Part shown: positions 39,101-45,745 of the stretch, one piece after another
Layout of the letters: each line of letters opens with the position of its first letter
Position numbering within the stretch: position 1 is the stretch's first letter
Virus record (IMG/VR): IMGVR_UViG_3300032315_000647
Location: 50,746 to 114,745 of that record
Source of the DNA: a virus
Strand: one strand, 5' to 3'
Length of the DNA: 64,000 nt
Made by a program: the position numbers and the translations under genes
The notes under the pieces: model-generated
The model's input: only the letters and a program-made list of their open reading frames with translations
The model's database searches: none
Told to the model about the DNA's origin: nothing

Positions 39101-39516
39101 CAATATATTTCAGTGCTACAGTTTGTTATTCTGTGCGCCACCTTATGAATTGGATAGTCAATATTAAAATTAAGGCAAGGAGCATTTACAATGACACGAT
39201 AGACACAATCATTATTCTCCATATATCCAATCTGACTGTCTCCAGTATCTGGATTGGTGACAAAGAATATATGTTTATTCTTCTCTTGGATGAAATGTTT
39301 ACCTATAAGTATAAATCCAGAAGGGAATGTAACACAAAGCTCATTCCCTGGTTCATTCTGATAGTTTACAGAATTGGCATCAAAGTTCTCAACAGCTGCA
39401 TTTAGTGCATAAGTGAGCGATCCCTTTTGAACTTGATTAAGGGTCTGGTCCATGTTAAGACCAGTGGTAGCATTGTTATACTCCTGTCTAACGTTACCTT
39501 GTTCTTGTTCAGCCAT
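33187..39516 (-). CDS. Large tail protein with mucin-like Thr-rich C-terminus
   Basis: A 2109-residue protein from the ATG at 39516; a TTG three codons upstream is less likely. Residues ~1-1480 are a folded, aromatic- and Asn-rich region whose size and position match the large tail-hub/muzzle proteins of crAss-like virions. From ~1485 to ~1870 it is dominated by runs of Thr with Ser, Glu and Pro (TTTTTSTTEPPTTTTT), broken by a Cys-rich module (CYEYSILNSSGVQQTAQWTD...C). Three further Cys-containing modules alternate with short Thr runs up to the C-terminus. The Thr regions resemble mucin-type linkers and could be O-glycosylated. The Cys modules may be surface-displayed binding domains. The same linker type occurs in two other virion genes here. 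Function is inferred from position. Confidence 0.7.
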   Translation of the reverse strand: MAEQEQGNVRQEYNNATTGLNMDQTLNQVQKGSLTYALNAAVENFDANSVNYQNEPGNELCVTFPSGFILIGKHFIQEKNKHIFFVTNPDTGDSQIGYMENNDCVYRVIVNAPCLNFNIDYPIHKVAHRITNCSTEIYWTDGYNSRRYLDIDNVPKILKSGTPFCSASYTDDLDCNQLKIQPNFKIPQLEIVDVTSTGNLIAGTYQFAIQYSDAQGNPYTSYYSITNPTPIADEFITTPNFNYPVGKSIIINVSNLEDTGLYQNFNLAVIKTINAITSVELVGTYDINDVQRQITYTGQNVTQIRLSIDDVFEKFPYYDVAQDITNAQDVLIWDNLTSIDRVNYQGIANQISLQWQTYKLPADENYADELNATNLRGYLRDEVYAFEIVFLLKNGKQTDGFHIPGRIKNANELSQPDVPDTNPDFIGTPDYTSGGVGYSPYWKIYNTASVTGSATGVNIGNATPYQYGDFAYWESTDLYPCNKEVWGDLANTPIRHHKFPDVLVSPIFESGAYTLSPNIPVVMQDVSVFPIGVKIDISQIESLISLSNLTVEQKENIAGFKIVRGNRSTNKSIVAKGILRNIGKYKREETEYYFPNYPYNDLREDPFLLEENNAYNEECLTFEFTCATSGYYEYTSCSDNSLQTAEMFANQKYTQCSTTTPVPVPGSGGTFLADPIVLQYDTYYVSCDGIFANFSYVDIYNNVQSFLLLTRQNRTLQVKIGTSPSVGSHVGGYTIRQLSDGSVGANEYCLPNQLKAFDTDSSKYRYVFNSPETSFGQPFLGNVLKIESAIFGAGRGHHVQVQEHALYKLLSYQAQLDALTSSENIAGTDIVALFTAYQAYLSIYINGITRRNYTYSFNSIANYDYSANVDNNLGVKQRSLDIARYLIPGVQNTGDDLDVNNYNRESSVYIKTKETLSALPYAQNTPNLLVGGITPAITDDSRYTVSQRNLCSSPEKQSEIKVVSYYGSMKTIFPNQWGQIYSYETIDTGYQQLLDNTTPNTDVVFGGDTFINRFTFKTKLPFFIDNRVGAPDDSDIFYDEIGNVAYPKYWFSARSVLFNFDPTVALDPLTNIISIKAHYFDCPNSQFPKPDPNATPPVLNPDRTFYDGKMYLFAYGIPNFYCESSVNVDLRQAFNNAEGDFWPRVSSAIPDSWLQETSVPIAQDNTYYYNTTYSKQNRENTFTHLPVDWDKPCFTYYPFRAVYSDPQNIDSDNRVNSWLIYRPLSYYDFPQNYGNLISLDGIQNKAVLARFENKTLMYNNLLTIDTSNPQAAYVGSPTLFRGAPPIDFAETDLGYVGTQNKMLLKIPQGQVTIDAKRGQVFLITGTQAVDLSAFGSGMNRFFTDHLAFEILRYFPNVPTDNHFTGVGLHGVYDSKYDRVIITKLDYIPKTTDVKYDAEENEFYIDKMYDSLSIREVIYLTDDRYFCNKSWTVSFNFNTKSWISFHSYLPNWYIGENNFFYSGINGCCDDFDVILGTPGPIPSTTSTTTAIQYTSTSTTSSTSTTTTTSTSSTTTTTTSTSSTTTTSSSTTTTSTTTTQVPTTTTTSTTESPITTTTTSTTIIEPTTTTTTTIPPITTTTTSTSTTIAPITTTTTSSTTETPTTTTTSTTETPTTTTTTTTEAPLVCYEYSILNSSGVQQTAQWTDCCSGVTTTEILDNGSSINVCSRDIPSGTGLIITGGTTECQNSCVTTTTTSTSSSTTTTTTSTTNMPSTTTSTTTELPTTTTTTTTEPPSTTTTTSTTELITTTTTTSTTEPITTTTTSTTTQPATTTTTTTVEPVTTTTSTTQPITTTTTTTTEFITTTTTTTTQPVTTTTTTTESPTTTTTTTTEPTTTTTTTTIEVTTTTTSSTTSSSTSTTTSTTTELIEYIYNAQWCSNPLENALFLSNDGGIVGQSFFYDGKCWLITDTSSGEPIANVPSTVYETCVDCENSNITTTTTTTTVLYLLVDGYIGKNLNCCPVPLARIPTGDKYSNCQVPVLGCILYNSNGTPYQTIAYTYNNICYETNSSGVIISVFDCSATTTTTTTTEPPTTTTTTTAGERYYLATQYLNCVQNGGVNESIIYSLSPITQSWVCGDDGYQYELGPETSPTSPYVTAQSSANSCGTLSC
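33911..35060 (-). repeat. Thr-rich low-complexity coding tract
   Basis: Degenerate ACN-codon runs encoding mucin-like Thr/Ser/Pro/Glu linkers of the large tail protein, interrupted around 34470-34650 by a Cys-rich module. The antisense strand reads as long valine runs, which are artefacts. Confidence 0.8.
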
Positions 39517-39521
39517 TGTAA

Positions 39522-40493
39522 TCAATTATTTCTACGCCATCCGTACCTATTGGTTCGGTTAGGTAGTTCATACCTATTAAACCTGTTCAAATCATTCTTA
39601 ATCCTACGTTGCTTAGTCCAAGCATCCTGCTTCTTAATCTCAATATCAGCCATGATGAATGCTTCATCAGCTTGCTGCTTGTAGAAAACAAGCTTTGATT
39701 GAAGCTGATTGAATGTTTCATCATTAGTCTGATGTGTGAGAGTTTCTATCACCTTATATTTAATAAAGGCCTCAACATACTCTCTGATACGATAGTTATC
39801 AGGAATTAACTGATTACCCACTTTATCATATTCTGTAGCATAGAACAATAAATGAACAATACCATTTCGGAAGTTTGTTACAAATTTATTATCTCTAATA
39901 TCAAATGAATCGTATCCTGAAGAACCAGGAGTGAACTGGTTAAGAGGTGGGGCTTCTTGATAGAATTCCCAATTACTTGTATAATCAACACCACAGTTTT
40001 TCTGTGCGGAGATATTACCAGGTTTGAGTAGATATTCCTTTCGATAGACAACAGCTGCTTGGTTATTACTTTTGTACACAGCTTGCACTAGATTGGGCAT
40101 GCACTTAGGGCAAAACTCTTGACCACAATTTCCTGCTTCACAAGGATTACCGTGCACAATTACAGGACTCACCTGAATTGTTGTAGAACTAGCAGCTTGT
40201 GAATAGAAAGAGTTAGCTTGTTGATATGGATAACCATTTACAGCTGTGCAAAGCCAAGCTTCACGAACAGCATAGAAGTTATCTGGAAGTCTGGCTTGAT
40301 AGTCAGATATATGAAGGATGTCTTCAGAAATTACATATGTTGTCCTGCCTAACTTTCTGAGACATTTGTCTAGATAAGTGGGGAACATCAAGTCATCAAC
40401 AGCACCTGTATCAAAATAGCTTTTGAATTCCTCTTTAACAATGGAATACACAGGTTCTGGGCTGACAAAATTATATTTGTAATAGTATGACAT
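39522..40493 (-). CDS. Head-tail adaptor / tail-tube-like protein
   Basis: A 323-residue protein. The N-terminal helices (VKEEFKSYFDTGAVDDLMFPTYLDKCLRKLG followed by DNFYAVREAWLC) have the pattern of the gp4/gp11-like adaptor proteins that join the portal to the tail in podoviruses. A central Cys cluster (NPCEAGNCGQEFCPKC, residues ~108-123) could bind a metal ion and is unusual for that family. The C-terminus is basic (RFNRYELPNRTNRYGWRRNN). The gene follows the IHF-like gene by 7 nt and its stop lies just before the large tail gene. The adaptor call is an inference from pattern and order. Confidence 0.5.
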   Translation of the reverse strand: MSYYYKYNFVSPEPVYSIVKEEFKSYFDTGAVDDLMFPTYLDKCLRKLGRTTYVISEDILHISDYQARLPDNFYAVREAWLCTAVNGYPYQQANSFYSQAASSTTIQVSPVIVHGNPCEAGNCGQEFCPKCMPNLVQAVYKSNNQAAVVYRKEYLLKPGNISAQKNCGVDYTSNWEFYQEAPPLNQFTPGSSGYDSFDIRDNKFVTNFRNGIVHLLFYATEYDKVGNQLIPDNYRIREYVEAFIKYKVIETLTHQTNDETFNQLQSKLVFYKQQADEAFIMADIEIKKQDAWTKQRRIKNDLNRFNRYELPNRTNRYGWRRNN

Positions 40494-40500
40494 TGTTTAT

Positions 40501-40974
40501 TTACTTTTTCCATTCGTGATACATGTGTTGGTATTTATCACTAACTTTTAAATAATGGGATAGAAGTCTAGAAGTGTTTCTTGAAGGTTTAAAATACCAC
40601 AGATTAGATTGTCTAAATCTAGCCGTATCTTTAAACCACATCCATCCAAAGAAGTAACCTTCAGTGTGAAAATTGAAATTGTAAATTCTCTTCCCTTTCT
40701 CTTTTGTCTTTTTCCAGTCAATAGGAAGATTTACAAACTCATCGTTAGAACCTTTTAGTTTCCTTCTCTTCTTTTTATTGATGGAAAATTCACCAAACCC
40801 AAAAGGAAGTTTTGCTCTTTCTCCTGTTTCAAGAATGTATTCCTTGAAAGCATCATTGAAGGAGTAGACGATGTTTCTCCACTCGTCAAAGGTGAGCTTT
40901 ATAGACGGATGTTTCTTACAGAAACTGTTGTAGTTTTCTTTACTAGCGCTTCTCCAATCAATCTTCACTCTCAT
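40501..40974 (-). CDS. IHF/HU-like protein of the crAss-like structural module
   Basis: A 157-residue protein. Residues ~35-75 (FNDAFKEYILETGERAKLPF then GFGEFSINKKKRR) match the HU/IHF pattern, where a helix leads to a 'lp.GFG.F.v..r..R' beta arm. The aromatic C-terminal half (FHTEGYFFGWMWFKDTARFR...NLWYFKP) is typical of the crAss-like version annotated as an IHF subunit. In this location it may be a virion component that uses an IHF-type fold, rather than a free nucleoid protein. It sits 3 nt after the upstream ring-like gene and 7 nt before the adaptor gene. Confidence 0.6.
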   Translation of the reverse strand: MRVKIDWRSASKENYNSFCKKHPSIKLTFDEWRNIVYSFNDAFKEYILETGERAKLPFGFGEFSINKKKRRKLKGSNDEFVNLPIDWKKTKEKGKRIYNFNFHTEGYFFGWMWFKDTARFRQSNLWYFKPSRNTSRLLSHYLKVSDKYQHMYHEWKK

Positions 40975-40977
40975 GTA

Positions 40978-41706
40978 TCATCTCAAGTTTGGAGCGTTAG
41001 GTGCTTGACCATCAACCCCGTCACTTGTGATATCTGTCTTCAGTCTGAAATATGTAGACAGAAGTTTTTGAGAAGTGAGTTCTAAAACCTGCTTTTCCAA
41101 ATAACCAGGAACAGGTGATTCCTTATCAAGAGGATTTTTACAAAGCTCTTCTACGGTGTACGAAGGACTTCCACATCCACATTCGGGATACATTATATTG
41201 TTTGGAACATCTTCCTCAAAAAGAGCAACAAGTCTGATGGCTTTCAATAGAGGATTGTTCACATAGAGATAACCATTGGAAACCCAGTAGTATTCTTCAT
41301 TCTTAACGATGGGAAGTTTGAGCAGATTTATATATCGGTTGATAGTTATTTCTTTAAGTTTCTTTCCCTGTCCACTCATGATGTTTATAGAATAGACACC
41401 CTGAATAACATATTGATAATTACCTTCTGTAATTCTAGGGAGTTTGAATTTTGTTCTAGAAACAGAGCAAGGATCTACATAATCGCAACATTCAGAAATA
41501 GAAACTTCTACCATTTCCAAACAAGGGATGGTGGTAAAAACTGTATCAGTTGCCCACAGCTTCCTAAGATTAGTCTCACGCTTTATCAAAAGGAAGGCAT
41601 TATTCTTAATTTCAGACATGACAGCTCTATCCGTGATCAAGTTGTCTGTAGAGAGCAACTTGTGCATAGAGCGAACATCTGAAACTAACTTCCTATAAGT
41701 TGACAT
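40978..41706 (-). CDS. Conserved tail/connector (ring) protein
   Basis: A 242-residue protein with no enzyme motif. There are Cys residues in two places (SECCDYVDPCS and YPECGCGSPSYTVEELC), and the middle reads like beta structure (ITEGNYQYVIQGVYSINIMSG). The start overlaps the stop of the metallophosphoesterase gene by 1 nt, and the IHF-like gene follows. In crAss-like phages, connector-ring proteins are encoded in this interval, and that is the basis of the call. Confidence 0.5.
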   Translation of the reverse strand: MSTYRKLVSDVRSMHKLLSTDNLITDRAVMSEIKNNAFLLIKRETNLRKLWATDTVFTTIPCLEMVEVSISECCDYVDPCSVSRTKFKLPRITEGNYQYVIQGVYSINIMSGQGKKLKEITINRYINLLKLPIVKNEEYYWVSNGYLYVNNPLLKAIRLVALFEEDVPNNIMYPECGCGSPSYTVEELCKNPLDKESPVPGYLEKQVLELTSQKLLSTYFRLKTDITSDGVDGQAPNAPNLR

Positions 41707-42956
41707 TATAAATACTGTTTGAATATGTTTGTTATCCCATTATCAAAGTCTATTAAAAATCCTGTTATCTCTCCTTTGGTAGTTATATATCCATTCTTAT
41801 CATCCCAAGTGCTTCTTGCTTTTGAGAAAGCTGGAAGCTGATAGAACTTAATACCATTAAAGTCCAAGCTCATCTCATGATGTTTATCACCAGTGAATAC
41901 ATAGAAATTATCATGATTTGACCATTCATCTTTGTATTCTATTGGAAATATATGAGCAAGCTTGGCAGGTTTTATAGCATCACCATGATTGAACATTATT
42001 GCAGAACTACCATAGCTAACATACTTCCTGTATCTAGGAGATATGTCAAAGAACACACGACTTTCATTTTTGTAATATGCTTTTAACCAACTGGCTAAAT
42101 GCCATCCAACGTACTCATCATGATTTCCAGAAACAAATATTACGTCTACATTTGCTCCCTCCTGAAGAAGAAGGTTTATGACGCATATCTCATGATCGCA
42201 GATTGCCTGAAAAGAGTCATAATATGGAAGGATGTTCTTTTGAGGAGTTCCTTTTGTAGTTGTACCAGTGAATTCACTGTTAAACTCGTCAGACCCTATG
42301 ATGTACATAATGTCTGTAAGATTACTAGATAGGGAAGCTTGATCTAGAATTATATTAACCTTTTCAATGAATCCATTAAATCGGTCTTCAATATTATTAT
42401 CTCCTCCTATGTCTAGCTTATCTAAATGAGAGTCCTGCTTGTTTATTATTAAACAGCCGTTTGGTTTTTTCAAATCAAACTTTGGAGCAGTTACATTAAG
42501 AGAAGATGGTTTATAGTTCTCTAGAAATGAAATGAAGTTGTCTTGGAACAACTTCTCTTCATTTTTTCTACTTAACCACGCTTTTACTTGATAGTGAGGA
42601 CTTTGAACATTTCCCCAGTAGTTCTGTACGTATTTAGTTATTTCCCATACCTCTGTATCAATCTTGCATTTTGCAATCAGATCATCTAGGTCTTTAATCT
42701 CTTCTTTGGAATTGATTACAATCTCACCTGTTTTTTTCTTAATGTCCTCAGAAAACTTTACAACATGATCCTCAAGTTCTCCAATATAACTAGCAGTTTC
42801 TGCATCAGTTCTCGCAATTTGTGAATTGCGAAGCTCAACCATTAAATCATCCACATCATCCTCACTGATGTTCAGCTTATCTGCATAATATTTTTTACTC
42901 TTCTTCCAATGAAGCATTTGCTCAAGTTGAAATAGAAGAGATTGATTATCAGGCAT
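41706..42956 (-). CDS. Calcineurin-like metallophosphoesterase
   Basis: A 416-residue protein with the full series of metallophosphoesterase motifs: D175-S-H177, G221-S-D223-E (GD-type), S276-GNHDE (GNHD), N323-H324-G and G356-DKHHE361 (GHxH-type). This is the Mre11/SbcD-like fold that cleaves phosphodiesters or phosphomonoesters with two metal ions. The N-terminus has a helix-turn-helix-like stretch (KKYYADKLNISEDDVDDLMV) and a coiled region, which could bind DNA or a partner. It lies in the middle of the structural operon, after a terminator, and has a possible promoter of its own at 42985-43016. Its substrate cannot be told from the sequence. Confidence 0.8.
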   Translation of the reverse strand: MPDNQSLLFQLEQMLHWKKSKKYYADKLNISEDDVDDLMVELRNSQIARTDAETASYIGELEDHVVKFSEDIKKKTGEIVINSKEEIKDLDDLIAKCKIDTEVWEITKYVQNYWGNVQSPHYQVKAWLSRKNEEKLFQDNFISFLENYKPSSLNVTAPKFDLKKPNGCLIINKQDSHLDKLDIGGDNNIEDRFNGFIEKVNIILDQASLSSNLTDIMYIIGSDEFNSEFTGTTTKGTPQKNILPYYDSFQAICDHEICVINLLLQEGANVDVIFVSGNHDEYVGWHLASWLKAYYKNESRVFFDISPRYRKYVSYGSSAIMFNHGDAIKPAKLAHIFPIEYKDEWSNHDNFYVFTGDKHHEMSLDFNGIKFYQLPAFSKARSTWDDKNGYITTKGEITGFLIDFDNGITNIFKQYL

Positions 42957-42984
42957 TTAGGATATCGTTTGATTAAAATTGCAG

Positions 42985-43016
42985 TAAAGATATAAAAAAG
43001 TTTCTATATTTTCCAA
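42985..43016 (-). promoter_or_regulatory. Possible promoter of the metallophosphoesterase gene
   Basis: Minus strand: TTG (43016-43014), 21 nt, TATCTTTA (42992-42985). The last base of the -7 box differs from consensus and the spacing is 1-2 nt long, so this is weaker than the other sites. It lies 28 nt before the start codon and after a strong terminator, where a promoter is expected. Confidence 0.4.
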
Positions 43017-43061
43017 ATTATTTTAACCAAATAAGTTATTGCAAATAACCAATTTAGTTAT

Positions 43062-43124
43062 AAAATAAAACTCCCCAGGGTAGAAACCCCAGGGAGAAAC
43101 TCTGAAAACCAACAAACAGAGTTT
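43062..43124 (-). terminator. Tandem-hairpin terminator after the 365-residue fibre-like gene
   Basis: Read on the minus strand, an 8-bp hairpin (43124-43117 with 43104-43097) is followed by a second hairpin (43096-43071), then TTTTATTTT. The second has two GC-rich blocks separated by a symmetric CA/CA internal loop. It lies 13 nt after the stop of the 365-residue gene. Confidence 0.7.
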
Positions 43125-43136
43125 TTATATTTTATT

Positions 43137-44234
43137 TTAACATTGTGCAGTGCTCAAACCAATGATTACACCTGTTGATGAATTTATATCCCAGTTTGAA
43201 CCATTCATGAACACATTTGCATAACCGACTAATGTCAGTAGTGGCGCACTGTTATTAGTGTAAACTGTACATCCTGCACCAAATGTGATAGTAGAACAAT
43301 ATGAATATAGAGTTCTGTTGTTTATTGCTGCATCATCACATGCTTCTGCATAATCTTGTCCTACTCCACTTCCAGTAAATTCTTTCAGAGTGGGTTCTGT
43401 AGTAGTGGTAGTAGTTGTGGATGAAGCAACTGAACAATCACCTGCAGTGGTACAATTTGTTCCCAAAGGTGTAAGAACATGACTTGGAACAGGTCCAACA
43501 GCACAGCTAGTTCCGAAAGAAACTGTAATACCAGCGGTGTATTCAGCTTGAACACACAGATAGATTGTTGATTCTACAGGAACAACAGTACATACAGGCA
43601 CTTCTGTACTACCTCCACATTCATAATAAGAGACTGAAATATCCACACTATCTGTATTTTGAATGCTGTAACACAAACAAGGTGCTGCTGTAGTAGTTGA
43701 TGTTGTTGTACTGCTTGTAGAAGTGGTAGTGCTACTTGTAGAAGTTGTACTACTAGTTGTTGTAGAAGTGGTGCTACTAGTAGTGCTAGTAGTTGTACTA
43801 CTTGTAGAAGTGGTTGTACTGTCTATTATTGTAGTGCTTGTCGTAGTGGTGGTTAAAGGTATGATTGTAGAAGTGGTAGTTGTAGTTGTGTTGCTAATTG
43901 GTGTAGTTGTTGTTGTTGTTGTAGGTAAAAGAGTTGTACTAGTGCTTGTAGTAGTTGTTGTACCTATAGGAACAGTTGTAGTTGTGCTAGTTGTACAACA
44001 GTTTTCTATTGTTTGTTGTAGAATATCAATCTGTTCTTGTAAAGAACAAATTTGTTCATCTACCTTTTGAAGCGCAACAGTTACTGTGTCACAAGTTCGT
44101 ATGTTTGTACAGGGCAGGTTGGGCCCGCTGTATGTAACATAATCTGTAGGAATCGGTTGTGCATTGCAAGGATCTCCACAATGAGATGAGGATCCTCCTT
44201 GTGAACAACACGGATTTTGTGGAAGAAATACCAT
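43137..44234 (-). CDS. Fibre-like virion protein with Thr-rich linker and Cys modules
   Basis: A 365-residue protein. The N-terminus is Cys-rich and contains VTYSGPNLPCTNIRTCDTVTVALQKVDEQIC, closely matching the N-terminal segment of the 1801-residue collagen-like fibre, followed by a coiled coil (SLQEQIDILQQTIENC). Residues ~84-185 are Thr/Ser runs like those of the large tail protein. Two Cys-containing modules follow, separated by another Thr run; the last one (GVGQDYAEACDDAAINNRTLY...C) ends the protein. The parts read as an attachment segment, trimerising coil, glycosylatable stalk and exposed binding modules. A head or tail fibre is the likely product; the exact place on the virion is unknown. 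Confidence 0.65.
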   Translation of the reverse strand: MVFLPQNPCCSQGGSSSHCGDPCNAQPIPTDYVTYSGPNLPCTNIRTCDTVTVALQKVDEQICSLQEQIDILQQTIENCCTTSTTTTVPIGTTTTTSTSTTLLPTTTTTTTPISNTTTTTTSTIIPLTTTTTSTTIIDSTTTSTSSTTTSTTSSTTSTTTSSTTSTSSTTTSTSSTTTSTTTAAPCLCYSIQNTDSVDISVSYYECGGSTEVPVCTVVPVESTIYLCVQAEYTAGITVSFGTSCAVGPVPSHVLTPLGTNCTTAGDCSVASSTTTTTTTEPTLKEFTGSGVGQDYAEACDDAAINNRTLYSYCSTITFGAGCTVYTNNSAPLLTLVGYANVFMNGSNWDINSSTGVIIGLSTAQC

Positions 44235-44255
44235 TTTATGATAGTAGTTTAACTG

Positions 44256-45365
44256 TTAAGGAATATACATAATGTAGTAGCACCCTATAGCAGGTTGATT
44301 GTTAGGATGGGATTGTCCACCACCAGTGCTTGTCACAGTTATGGTGGCAAATCCAGTGGTTACATCACTCAAACCAGCTATAGGAGTTGTGAAAACATTT
44401 CCTCCTAAATCAGTGGTAGAGTTGAATGTAGGATAGACTGCTGCACCATTAGGAGCTGTAGATCCAGAAGTGGTTCCTGTAATTTTGTGCTGGTGACCAC
44501 TATCTGTAGCTGTGTGCGTGTGTGATGGAATTTGAGAAGTGCTAAGACTAATATAATTAGCTCCTGCTTTTGTCATCAGTGAGTAACTTGGATTCAGTGG
44601 ATTTGCAGGATCTACTGCAGCATCCAAAGGTCCTCCACCCATACCTGATGTAGCACCTATAGGAACTCTACCTCTTTTATCAGGAGTGGTAAAACCGTTA
44701 AACGTGTTACCGTTACACAAGTAGATTTTCTCCCAATCACCTAGTCCAGCTCCAGATACATCAAACTTACCAGTCAAATCACCGTAGTATTCCACCACTG
44801 TAAAAGGCACCATGCGTGTGTAATACTTTGTGGATCCCAAACCAGAAAGATATGCTGCAATAAGAGCATCTAGATCTGCAAGCTTTACATAACTTGTTTC
44901 TACAGTGAGAGCAAGAGCATCAAGTTCAACTTCCAGTGCACAAAGTTTATTGATTGCTGCCTGAAGGATGGCATGAGTTCCAGAAGTGCTAGTCACACCT
45001 GTAAGACAGCTAACTGTATAGGATCCTTCTAAAGCAGCAAAGTCTTCCTCAAGAGCGACAACTCTCTCTTCAAGTTCACAAATAGCTTTTATAAGTGCTT
45101 GAATTATATTAGGAAGTGTAAGGTCGTCACACGCCACTAAGTATTTACTTACTATCTCACAAATAATTGATTGATCAATTGTAAGTTTTATACCTGTACC
45201 GTCTAATGTAGAAAGCAGAAATGTAATAAGAGCTTGCTCAACTTGCAAAAGAGAATCTCCTGTTTCAATTCCTAAAGTGGGAACGCTAAGACCTGTGTAC
45301 CTGACACATTGGTCAGATGTAGTTTCTACACATCCGTTATAACAATTTGAACAGTTATTGGACAT
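44256..45365 (-). CDS. Tail-collar-domain fibre protein
   Basis: A 369-residue protein. The N-terminus (CVRYTGLSVPTLGIETGDSL) loosely matches the shared docking segment of the other two fibre-like genes. A helical coiled-coil stretch (IKAICELEERVVALEEDFAAL) follows. Residues ~225-369 are a phage tail-collar domain, with TPDKRGRVPIGATSGMGGG, then IPSHTHTATDSGHQHKITG and the closing HPNNQPAIGCYYIMYIP. This domain ends many phage fibres. The gene is separated from the 365-residue gene by 21 nt and lies directly after the 88-residue gene. A short fibre or head-fibre role is likely. Confidence 0.7.
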   Translation of the reverse strand: MSNNCSNCYNGCVETTSDQCVRYTGLSVPTLGIETGDSLLQVEQALITFLLSTLDGTGIKLTIDQSIICEIVSKYLVACDDLTLPNIIQALIKAICELEERVVALEEDFAALEGSYTVSCLTGVTSTSGTHAILQAAINKLCALEVELDALALTVETSYVKLADLDALIAAYLSGLGSTKYYTRMVPFTVVEYYGDLTGKFDVSGAGLGDWEKIYLCNGNTFNGFTTPDKRGRVPIGATSGMGGGPLDAAVDPANPLNPSYSLMTKAGANYISLSTSQIPSHTHTATDSGHQHKITGTTSGSTAPNGAAVYPTFNSTTDLGGNVFTTPIAGLSDVTTGFATITVTSTGGGQSHPNNQPAIGCYYIMYIP

Positions 45366-45632
45366 TTATTTATATTTTAGAATTTTCACTCTACTTGCTA
45401 TCATGTTAACTGTATAGCAACTAGCATAACTAGGATTAAAATACTTATAAATAAGTATTCTTCTATAGTTTATGAGATCCAACATTGCCTCTGCAGGCAC
45501 AGGTTGGTTCAACATAAACGAAATGTTATTATACAAATTCTTTCCAAGCTCTGTCAACCTGCAATCTATCTCAAGGATGAGTGCAGGTATATTAGCGCAT
45601 TCTGGACAACTTGTAAGTCTGGGTGATAGCAT
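45366..45632 (-). CDS. Small conserved structural-module protein
   Basis: An 88-residue, mainly helical protein with two N-terminal Cys (SCPECANIPALILEIDCRL). I cannot name the family. It overlaps the upstream 50-residue zinc-ribbon gene by 41 nt in another frame and ends directly before the collar-domain fibre gene, which points to coupled translation. Together with the two upstream genes it looks like a conserved small cluster of the structural operon. Confidence 0.6.
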   Translation of the reverse strand: MLSPRLTSCPECANIPALILEIDCRLTELGKNLYNNISFMLNQPVPAEAMLDLINYRRILIYKYFNPSYASCYTVNMIASRVKILKYK

Positions 45633-45744
45633 TTCCTATAAGTTTTCGTCCTTGTTTTAAAGCAGCGTTACATGCAGCACAAAGACCATTAATTAATTGA
45701 CATCCGCATCCAACGTTAGCCCCACATTTTTTACAGCTAGCCAT
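45592..45744 (-). CDS. 50-residue zinc-ribbon protein
   Basis: A short gene reading MASCKKCGANVGCGCQLING and ending TYKLSRMR. Six cysteines are placed as CxxC, CxC and CxxC within the first 25 residues, the layout of a small zinc ribbon. It starts 2 nt after the upstream 187-residue gene ends and its 3' end overlaps the next gene by 41 nt. Its small size makes it easy to miss. A protein-binding or assembly-factor role is possible; there is no direct evidence of DNA binding. Confidence 0.7.
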   Translation of the reverse strand: MASCKKCGANVGCGCQLINGLCAACNAALKQGRKLIGNAITQTYKLSRMR

Positions 45745-45745
45745 A

